Notes under the pieces: generated by a model | The model's database searches: none | Seen by the model: the letters and a program-made list of their open reading frames with translations, nothing else | What the model was told of the DNA's origin: nothing | From: Oscillospiraceae bacterium | GTDB taxonomy: Bacteria; Bacillota_A; Clostridia; Oscillospirales; Oscillospiraceae | DNA: 12,266 bases | NCBI GenBank assembly: GCA_024690695.1 | Contig: JAILOS010000051.1 | Coordinates: 1 to 12,266 of the forward strand | Direction of reading: 5' to 3' | Shown: positions 1-5,106 of the stretch, piece by piece | How positions within the stretch are numbered: position 1 is the stretch's first letter | How the letters are laid out: each line of letters begins with the position of its first letter | Position numbers and translations under genes: made by a program

Positions 1-158
1 ACTGGACCGCGATCAAGGATATTCAGGGCACGAGCTATCTGGATACAACGGCGCAGAAGGGCGTGAAGTATTGGTACACCGTCCGCGCCGTCAACCAGGC
101 CGGTACGATGTACATCAATTCCTACAACGCCACCGGCTGGACCGCGACGCGCAAGTAA
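1..158 (+). CDS. C-terminal end of a fibronectin type III-like surface protein (partial)
   Basis: Only the last 51 codons are present. The first full codon is at position 3 and the TAA stop is at 156-158. The translation contains GTSYLDTTAQKGVKYWYTVR followed by AVNQAG and ends SYNATGWTATRK. The pattern of a Tyr-Asp turn, a Gly-Lys-Tyr-x-Tyr-Thr-Val-Arg-Ala strand and a final S-Y-N-x-x-G strand is typical of the last beta-strands of fibronectin III-like domains in large secreted Clostridia proteins. Such proteins are usually exported and bind or degrade extracellular polymers, but nothing catalytic can be seen here. The protein ends right after this domain with no LPXTG or membrane anchor, so any anchoring or enzyme domain lies upstream of the window. 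A hairpin terminator follows 25 bp after the stop. Confidence 0.75.
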   Translation, partial: WTAIKDIQGTSYLDTTAQKGVKYWYTVRAVNQAGTMYINSYNATGWTATRK

Positions 159-183
159 TGTCTGAAATATAAAACCCCGGCAA

Positions 184-217
184 AAAAGCCTTCCCCGCTG
201 CGGCGGGGAAGGCTTTT
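184..217 (+). terminator. Intrinsic terminator after the Fn3-like gene
   Basis: A perfect 15-bp stem (184-198 pairing with 203-217) with a TGCG loop has an A-tract on its left arm and TTTT closing its right arm. It lies 25 bp after the stop of the upstream gene. The flanking A/T runs allow it to work in both directions. The 26-base core (188-213) recurs exactly at 339-364. Confidence 0.8.
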
Positions 218-226
218 CCAGCGGGC

Positions 227-463
227 GGGCGACCGCAAGGCGGATGACGGATGAGGCGGAGCGAACAGGGAACACGGCCAGCCTGCTCAACCCTCGCCCC
301 CTCTCCGTAGGGGCGGCTATCAGCCGCCCGCCGTTCCTGCCTTCCCCGCTGCGGCGGGGAAGGCAAGGGCGACCGCAAGGGTAGCCCCTACGGGATCGCC
401 GCGGCGTTTCCGAGAGATCGCGGGCGGGAAGGCGGCGGGCGACCGCAAGGGTCGCCCCTACGG
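227..463. repeat. Direct repeats with the core GGGCGACCGCAAGG
   Basis: A 27-bp unit occurs at 367-393 and 437-463 with one difference (A at 383, C at 453), and its first 14 bases also occur at 227-240. Each full unit begins GGGCGACCGCAAGGGT and ends GCCCCTACGG. Its two ends can partly pair (GGGCGACC with GGTCGCCC in the 437 copy). No conserved protein reading frame crosses them. Repeats of this type recur between genes in GC-rich Clostridia; that is from general knowledge, not shown by this window. Confidence 0.8.
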
Positions 464-512
464 AGAAGAGACGAGGTTTTCATTGGCGGGCGGCTGATAG
501 CCGCCCCTACGG
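305..512. repeat. 28-bp perfect inverted repeat pair
   Basis: The sequence at 305-332, which starts CCGTAGGGGCGGCTATCAGC, is the exact reverse complement of 485-512. Each arm is itself a small palindrome (GGGCGGCT-AT-CAGCCGCCC type). The arms flank 152 bp holding the two 27-bp direct repeats and the duplicated hairpin, so the whole could be a composite repeat cassette. No transposase is visible. Confidence 0.85.
339..364. repeat. Second copy of the terminator hairpin
   Basis: All 26 bases are identical to 188-213: an 11-bp stem GCCTTCCCCGC with a TGCG loop. Unlike the first copy it has no A or T tracts beside it, so it should fold but is unlikely to terminate transcription efficiently. Confidence 0.8.
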
Positions 513-543
513 GAGCGACCGTTTCGCTGAACCCAAAAAAGTC

Positions 544-658
544 TGTCATTCTGAGCGTCAGCGAAGAATCTGCACCGAAAAAGCGAGTGAGATCCCGTTC
601 CTTCCGTTCCAAATTCCCCCTGCAGATCCTTCGTCGCCTGCGGCTCCTCAGGATGACA
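544..658. repeat. MITE-like element with imperfect terminal inverted repeats
   Basis: The left end reads TGTCATTCTGAGCGTCAGCG then AAGAATCT; the right end, read on the other strand, is TGTCATCCTGAGGAGCCGCA then GGCGACGAAGGATCT. The two share TGTCATxCTGAG and GAAGxATCT, with a longer middle on the right. The element is about 115 bp and has no convincing coding content. It resembles the TGTCATTCTGAGCG-type dispersed repeats seen in many bacterial genomes and could be a non-autonomous mobile element. No target-site duplication could be established. Confidence 0.6.
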
Positions 659-680
659 AGAAAAACAAGAAAAAACAGCC

Positions 681-721
681 CGGGCGGGAGCAAGGTCTCT
701 TTGAAACCTTGCTCCCGCCCG
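681..721 (-). terminator. Intrinsic terminator of the M3 peptidase gene
   Basis: A perfect 16-bp GC-rich stem (681-696 with 706-721) and a 9-base loop lie about 50 bp past the stop codon of the minus-strand gene. On the minus strand it is followed by GGCTG and a TTTTTTCTTGTTTTTC tract (roughly 660-675), the expected U-rich tail. On the plus strand TTTT follows as well, so it may be bidirectional. Confidence 0.85.
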
Positions 722-770
722 TTTTGCCTCCTTTTAGGGGAGCGGCGTTTTTCGGAGAGCTTCCCGCCGC

Positions 771-2453
771 TCAGCGGAGCTGATCCAGCAGCGTCTCGAC
801 CGATACGGCCAGGTCTCTGAGCGCGCCGGGCGTGAAGGGCGAGGGGAAGCCCGCCTCCTCCAGCAGCTCGGACCAGACCTTCTCGCCGCCCTGCTTCGAC
901 AGGCGCAGGTAGCGCCCGAAGGCGTCGGCGTAATCGCGGCGGCTGGCCAGCAGGAAGTGGAAGGCCGCGGTCTGCGCCAGGCAGTAGTCGATGTAATAGA
1001 ACGGCGCCTCGTAGATGTGCATCTGATACTGCCAGCGGGTGCCCTTGTCCAGATAGGGCATGCCCTCGAAGGAGATGTGCGGGCGGAACTGCTTTTCCAG
1101 CTTCAGCCACTCGGCGTCGCGCTCGTCCGGCGTCAGCTCCGGATGCTCGTAAACGATGTGCTGGAAGGCGTCGACCATCGTGCCGTAGGGGATGAACGAA
1201 AAGCTCTCCAGCGCGTGCATATACTCGTACTTCCCGGCGTCCGCACCGAAAAATCTGTCCATGTAGGGCCAGGCGAAGAACTCCATCGACATCGAGTGCG
1301 TCTCGGCGGTCTCCATGCCGCCGGCGTTCAGCTCGAGCGCAAAGCGGTTGTCCGCAATCAGATAGGCGTTCAGCGCGTGCCCGGCCTCGTGCGTCACGAC
1401 GTCCACGTCGCCGGCGGTGCCGTTGAAGTTGGCGAGGATGAAGGGCTGCTTGTACTTGGCGAAGTCGATGCAGTAGCCGCCGCCCCACTTGTTCTTGCGG
1501 GAATCGACGTCGAAGGCCTCGTTCTCCAGCATCATGTCGATGAAAGCGCCGGTCTCCGGGCCCATCGCGTGGTACATCTCCTTCGCCGCGGCAAAGATCT
1601 CCTCCTTGCCGGCGGGCTTCGGGTCGCCGCCGGGGATGATCACGCCGTCGTCGTAGAAGTGATAGTCCCCGATGCCGAGGCGCCGGGCGTTCTCGGTGCG
1701 CAGGCGGGCCACGACGGGCACCACGTCGCGCAGGACGTTTTCGCGGAAGGTTTTGACCTTCTCCTGATCGTAGCACAGGCGCTGCATGCGGTAATAGCCC
1801 AGCTCGACGAAATTCTTGTAGCCCATCTTCTTCGCGATCCGGTCGCGCACCTTCACGAGATCGTCAAAAATCCCGTCGAGCTCGGCCTTGTGCGCCTCGA
1901 GCCCGCGGCCGAGCACCTCGAAGCACTCCCTGCGCACGCTGCGGTCGGCGTCCTTTGCGTATTTCATCAGCGAGGCGCGGGGCATCGTCTCGCCGCGGAA
2001 GGTGAACTCCATGCCGCTCATCAGGTCGGAATAGCGGCGGATGAGCTTGTTCTCCTCCACCATATCCCCGATTACGGCCTCGGACATCGCCTTGCGCTGC
2101 ACCTCCATCGCCTGAAACAGCACCGGGGAGAGCACCCGCTCCAGCTCGGCGCGGAAGGGAGAATCCAGCAGCGCGGCGGAATATTTCACGTCGTAGTTGC
2201 TCACCGAGGGGCCGATCTCGTCGAAATATTCGTTCTCGGCCGAGTAGAACGGATCGGTGACGTTGAGTGTGTAGCGCATGCTGGCCAGCGCGGCGTTGGT
2301 CTGGTATTCCAGCATCATCTTCAGGTAGTCCTCGCGGGCTTTCAGGATCTCTTCGACGCTTTTCGCGTTCTGTACGCGGGGGATCACGTCCTCCATCACG
2401 GCGGCGATCTCCTCCAGCGTTACGCGGCGGTACGGCAGTTCGGAAACTTTCAT
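771..2453 (-). CDS. M3 family zinc oligoendopeptidase (PepF-related)
   Basis: This 560-residue protein should be a cytoplasmic zinc metallopeptidase that cuts short peptides internally. The zinc motif HEAGH is at residues 355-359 within VTHEAGHALNAY. The third ligand is most likely Glu384 in AETHSMSMEFF, 29 residues after the first histidine, the same spacing as in thimet oligopeptidase. The length, and the lack of the longer N-terminal part of classical PepF, fit the 'M3, not PepF' subgroup of about 550-560 residues. No signal peptide or membrane segment is seen. The ATG at 2453 has AAGGA about 9 bases upstream. It has its own sigma-A-like promoter (2512-2540) and a terminator just beyond the stop, so it is probably monocistronic. 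It is divergent from an M18 aminopeptidase, a plausible partner in peptide breakdown. The family call is firm; the substrates are unknown. Confidence 0.95.
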   Translation of the reverse strand: MKVSELPYRRVTLEEIAAVMEDVIPRVQNAKSVEEILKAREDYLKMMLEYQTNAALASMRYTLNVTDPFYSAENEYFDEIGPSVSNYDVKYSAALLDSPFRAELERVLSPVLFQAMEVQRKAMSEAVIGDMVEENKLIRRYSDLMSGMEFTFRGETMPRASLMKYAKDADRSVRRECFEVLGRGLEAHKAELDGIFDDLVKVRDRIAKKMGYKNFVELGYYRMQRLCYDQEKVKTFRENVLRDVVPVVARLRTENARRLGIGDYHFYDDGVIIPGGDPKPAGKEEIFAAAKEMYHAMGPETGAFIDMMLENEAFDVDSRKNKWGGGYCIDFAKYKQPFILANFNGTAGDVDVVTHEAGHALNAYLIADNRFALELNAGGMETAETHSMSMEFFAWPYMDRFFGADAGKYEYMHALESFSFIPYGTMVDAFQHIVYEHPELTPDERDAEWLKLEKQFRPHISFEGMPYLDKGTRWQYQMHIYEAPFYYIDYCLAQTAAFHFLLASRRDYADAFGRYLRLSKQGGEKVWSELLEEAGFPSPFTPGALRDLAVSVETLLDQLR

Positions 2454-2475
2454 GGCGGCGTCCTTTCATCAATCA

Positions 2476-2505
2476 TTGCCTGTCCGGCATTTTTGCCTGT
2501 CCGGC
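2476..2505. repeat. Tandem 13-bp direct repeat in the M3 peptidase leader
   Basis: TTGCCTGTCCGGC occurs at 2476-2488 and 2493-2505, a spacing of 17 bp start to start. Both copies lie between the minus-strand -10 element and the M3 peptidase start codon, so they would be in the 5' leader. They could be a regulator site or a chance tandem duplication. Confidence 0.6.
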
Positions 2506-2511
2506 CCTTTT

Positions 2512-2540
2512 ACTATAGCCCAAATATAAAGTTTTTTCAA
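2512..2540 (-). promoter_or_regulatory. Sigma-A-type promoter of the M3 peptidase gene
   Basis: Read on the minus strand: TTGAAA (2540-2535), exactly 17 bases, then TATAGT (2517-2512). Both boxes are close to consensus and the spacing is ideal. The start codon is about 60 bp downstream. Confidence 0.75.
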
Positions 2541-2566
2541 TCCTTATATGCAAAGCGCGAAAGCTG

Positions 2567-2575
2567 TGCTATACT
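2567..2575 (+). promoter_or_regulatory. Extended -10 promoter of the M18 aminopeptidase operon
   Basis: TGCTATACT is an extended -10 element (TGN plus TATACT) lying 54 bp before the ATG at 2629. No good -35 box sits 16-18 bp upstream, which extended -10 promoters can tolerate. The promoter is back to back with that of the M3 peptidase, so a regulator bound between them could affect both. Confidence 0.55.
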
Positions 2576-2628
2576 GAACGGTGGACCGCGAAGGCGGTCT
2601 CAAAATGAAGGGTACGAGGAGAAACGAC

Positions 2629-3930
2629 ATGGATCGCATCAACCGCGAGCTTTTGGATTTTATAGAAGAGAGCCCCACCGCCTGGCATGCGGCGGCCAAC
2701 GTCGCCGCGGAGCTGGAGGCCGCGGGCTACACCCGCATTTACGAGGACGAGGACTGGGAGCTCTCGCTGCCGGGCAAATACTACGTCGTGCGCAACAGCT
2801 CCTCGCTGATCGCGCTCAATCTGCCGGCGGAGGTCACGAACTATCTGATCATGGCCGCGCACGACGACGCGCCGAGCTTCCGCATTAAGATCGACGGAGA
2901 GGAGACGACGCTCGGCCTCTACACCCGGCTGGGCGTGGAGAAATACGGCGGCATGCTGTGCAGCACCTGGCTGGACCGGCCGCTGTCCGTGGCCGGACGC
3001 GTGGCCGTGCGCGAGGACGGCAGGATCCGCTTCAAGCTGGTCAATTTCAAGCGCGACCTGGTGCTGATCCCGAACCTCGCGATCCACATGGACCGCAGCG
3101 CCAACGACGACAAGAGCTACAACATCAACGTGGACATGATGCCGCTGCTGGGCAGCGCCGGGCTGAAGACCGGCTTCGCCGCGCTGGTGGCGCAGGAGCT
3201 GGGCGTCAAGGAGGAGGACGTGATCACCCGCGAGCTGAACCTCTACACCCGCACCCGCGGCACGGTCTGGGGCGCCGAGAACGAATACGTCTCCGCGCCG
3301 CGCCTGGACGACCTGCAGTGCGTGTTCGCGTGCCTCAAGGGCTTTTTGCAGGCGGAGAAGCCGCGGCGCGCCGCCGTGCTCTGCATTCTGGACAACGAGG
3401 AGGTCGGCAGCAAGAGCCGTCAGGGGGCCGACTCCACCTTCCTCGACGACGTGCTGTTCCGCGTCTACGCCTCCCTCGGGCACAGCCCCGCGCAGTACCG
3501 CTCGGCCCTCGCCCGCAGCTTCATGGTCTCGGCGGACAACGCCCACGCCGTGCACCCCAATCGCCCCGAGTTTGCCGACCGCAACGAGCGCCCCGCGATG
3601 AACGGCGGCATCGTCTTCAAATACAACGCCAACCAGCGCTACATCACCGACGGCATTTCCGCCGCGATCTTCGGCGAGGTCTGCAAGAGCGTCGGCGTGC
3701 CGATCCAGCGCTACTCCAACCGCCCGGATCTGCACGGCGGCACCACGATGGGCAACATCAGCCTCGCCCACGTGTCGATCCCGGCGCTGGACATCGGCCT
3801 GGCGCAGCTCGCCATGCACTCGAGCTACGAGACCGCCGGGGCGAAGGACACCGAATATCTGATCCGCGCGGCCGGCGCCTTCTTCGCCAGCGACTATCAG
3901 GTGCAGCGGGAGAGCGCCTCCATAGTATAA
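2629..3930 (+). CDS. M18 family zinc aminopeptidase
   Basis: This 433-residue cytoplasmic aminopeptidase should remove N-terminal amino acids from peptides using two metal ions. The expected ligands are present: His78 and Asp80 in MAAHDDAPSFRIK, bridging Asp116 in WLDRPLSVAGRV, Glu257-Glu258 in LDNEEVGSKS, Asp303 in SADNAHAVHPN, and His397 in AMHSSYET. The LHGGTTMG segment (369-375) fits the family's Gly-Ser/Thr-Thr loop. The length is normal for the family. The start at 2629 is chosen because GAGGAG (2616-2621) lies 7 bases upstream; an in-frame GTG at 2581 would begin only 6 bp after the probable -10 box and has no ribosome site. It is the first gene of a three-gene operon: the ribosome site of the next gene (AAGGAG, 3929-3934) overlaps its TAA stop. 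Second member of a peptide-degradation pair with the divergent M3 endopeptidase. Confidence 0.95.
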   Translation: MDRINRELLDFIEESPTAWHAAANVAAELEAAGYTRIYEDEDWELSLPGKYYVVRNSSSLIALNLPAEVTNYLIMAAHDDAPSFRIKIDGEETTLGLYTRLGVEKYGGMLCSTWLDRPLSVAGRVAVREDGRIRFKLVNFKRDLVLIPNLAIHMDRSANDDKSYNINVDMMPLLGSAGLKTGFAALVAQELGVKEEDVITRELNLYTRTRGTVWGAENEYVSAPRLDDLQCVFACLKGFLQAEKPRRAAVLCILDNEEVGSKSRQGADSTFLDDVLFRVYASLGHSPAQYRSALARSFMVSADNAHAVHPNRPEFADRNERPAMNGGIVFKYNANQRYITDGISAAIFGEVCKSVGVPIQRYSNRPDLHGGTTMGNISLAHVSIPALDIGLAQLAMHSSYETAGAKDTEYLIRAAGAFFASDYQVQRESASIV

Positions 3931-3940
3931 GGAGCCAAGC

Positions 3941-5101
3941 ATGAACTGGAAAACGATACTCTGCCTGCTGCTGGCGTTCGCGCTGCTGGCGCCGGGCGCG
4001 GCCGCTCTGGCCGACGACGGAGACGAGCCGCCGGAGGCCGGGGAGACGGCGGCCGGATGGGTGCTCGCGCGCGACCCGGAGCAGCCCCTCCGCGTGATCG
4101 ACGCGGACGAGCTCACGGCGCGCATCGAGAGCTATCTGGCCGGGCAATACCTCGACCCGCAGGGTCTGGCGCTGGCCTTCTCCTATCCGGAGACCGGCGA
4201 GACCTACTTCTATCACGCCGACTGCTGGTGCTATTGCGCGAGCACGTACAAGCTGCCGGAGATGATGCTCGTCGAAAACGACGTGAACGCGGGCCTGATC
4301 GACCCGGAGCAAGGCATCGCGGGCTTCCCGCTGGATCGGGCGATGCAGCGCGTACTCTGCTACTCCGACAACGAGATCGCCTCCATCATCATCGACTATT
4401 ATTTCGGCGGCTGGAAGGCCTACCGCGAGCGCGCGGCGCAGCTGGCCGGCATGAGCGCCGAGGAGCTGCCGGAGAGCTATCTGGTCGACGGCGACGTCTC
4501 TCCGGTCTATATGGACAAGGTCCTGCAGGAGCTCTACGCCCACCCCGAACAATACGAAACGGTGCTCGGCTATCTCAAGCAGGCGCAGCCGGGGAAGTAT
4601 TTCCGTCACTGCCTGGAGGGCCGGTACGAGGTCGCGCAGAAGTACGGCAGCTACGAGGAGGTCAAGCACACGGTCGGCGTCATCTACACGCCGCACCCGA
4701 TCCTGCTCACGGTGCTGACGGTCAACTACGGCTATGCCGAGCCGCTGATCGGCGAACTCGCGGAGCTGATCGCGGATTACACGCTGGAGCTTGACGAGGA
4801 GCTGGAGCGGCAGAAGCTCGCCGCCGAGGAGGCGCGGAAGGCCGAGGAGGAAGCGCGGAAGGCCGAGGAGGAACGCCTGGCCGAGGAAGCGCGGCTCGCG
4901 GAGGAAGCGCGGCTTGCCGAAGAGGCGAAACGGGCCGCGGAAGCGCCCGCCGACGTCGAGACCGTCAGCGAAACGCCGGAGCCGGCGCAGCCGGAGTCTT
5001 CGAGCTTTGAAAAGGTCGTCGGCGCGATCGCCGGAGGGGTCGCAGCGCTGGGGATAGGGCTCGGCGCGCTCTGGCTGAAGCGCCCGAAGAAGGAGGGATG
5101 A
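3941..5101 (+). CDS. Exported, membrane-anchored serine hydrolase of the beta-lactamase / DD-peptidase fold
   Basis: This 386-residue protein has four parts. Residues 1-24 form a signal peptide (MNWKTILCLLLAFALLAPGA, probable AxA cleavage). Residues about 50-281 resemble a class A beta-lactamase-type serine hydrolase: Ser101-Thr-Tyr-Lys104 gives the SxxK motif in CASTYKLPEMM, Ser142-Asp143-Asn144 the SDN motif, and Lys234-Tyr-Gly a KTG-like position followed by VGVIYTPHPILLTVLT. Residues 284-335 are a charged Ala/Glu/Arg/Lys coiled-coil with near-repeats of AEEARKAEEE and AEEARLAEEA. Residues 358-379 are a hydrophobic segment followed by KRPKKEG, a C-terminal membrane anchor with a positive tail. 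The enzyme should therefore sit outside the membrane on a stalk. A role on peptidoglycan peptides is more likely than antibiotic resistance, but the substrate is inferred. No clear Glu166 equivalent was found. Cysteines 95, 97 and 99 just before the active serine are unusual. AAGGAG lies 6 bases before the ATG, and the gene end overlaps the next gene region. Confidence 0.8.
   Translation: MNWKTILCLLLAFALLAPGAAALADDGDEPPEAGETAAGWVLARDPEQPLRVIDADELTARIESYLAGQYLDPQGLALAFSYPETGETYFYHADCWCYCASTYKLPEMMLVENDVNAGLIDPEQGIAGFPLDRAMQRVLCYSDNEIASIIIDYYFGGWKAYRERAAQLAGMSAEELPESYLVDGDVSPVYMDKVLQELYAHPEQYETVLGYLKQAQPGKYFRHCLEGRYEVAQKYGSYEEVKHTVGVIYTPHPILLTVLTVNYGYAEPLIGELAELIADYTLELDEELERQKLAAEEARKAEEEARKAEEERLAEEARLAEEARLAEEAKRAAEAPADVETVSETPEPAQPESSSFEKVVGAIAGGVAALGIGLGALWLKRPKKEG
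5091..5096 (+). promoter_or_regulatory. AGGAGG ribosome binding site that favours the GTG start at 5107
   Basis: AGGAGG ends one base before the ATG at 5098, too close for normal initiation, but 10 bases before the in-frame GTG at 5107. The ATG at 5098 overlaps the upstream stop (ATGA), so it remains possible through translational coupling. Either start gives the same lipoprotein signal peptide. Confidence 0.6.
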
Positions 5102-5106
5102 AAACC

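Noticed and set aside
115..378. 87-codon open frame in the repeat-rich intergenic region
   Set aside because: It is made almost entirely of repeat and hairpin sequence, including CGRPPAGKAFPAAAGKAF, and overlaps the terminator. No protein similarity.
227..463. CRISPR array
   Set aside because: The repeats are too few and unevenly spaced (140 bp then 70 bp), with no uniform spacers and no cas genes nearby.
587..820. 77-codon open frame on the plus strand
   Set aside because: It crosses the MITE-like element and the M3 gene terminator and ends within the antisense of the M3 gene. Not a plausible gene.
388..1776. 462-codon open frame on the minus strand running from the repeats into the M3 peptidase
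   Set aside because: It is a different frame of the M3 gene that continues through the terminator and repeat cassette. Its end (GDPCGRPP) is the usual false translation of the GGGCGACCGCAAGG repeats.
957..2888. Long 643-codon open frame on the plus strand across the M3 peptidase gene
   Set aside because: It is antisense to a gene with a full zinc site and family-wide similarity. Its translation is rich in Val, His, Leu, Arg and Gly with no recognisable domain, as expected for the mirror frame of a GC-rich gene.
2569..4125. 518-codon open frame on the minus strand across the M18 aminopeptidase
   Set aside because: It is a shadow of the plus-strand gene: no domain, no ribosome site, and composition typical of antisense GC-rich frames. 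It also covers the promoter region of the real operon.
3941..5101. Annotation as an antibiotic-resistance beta-lactamase
   Set aside because: SxxK and SDN motifs are present but no clear Glu166 was found, and the KTG position reads KYG. The coiled-coil stalk and C-terminal anchor are unlike known resistance enzymes. A general serine hydrolase call is safer.
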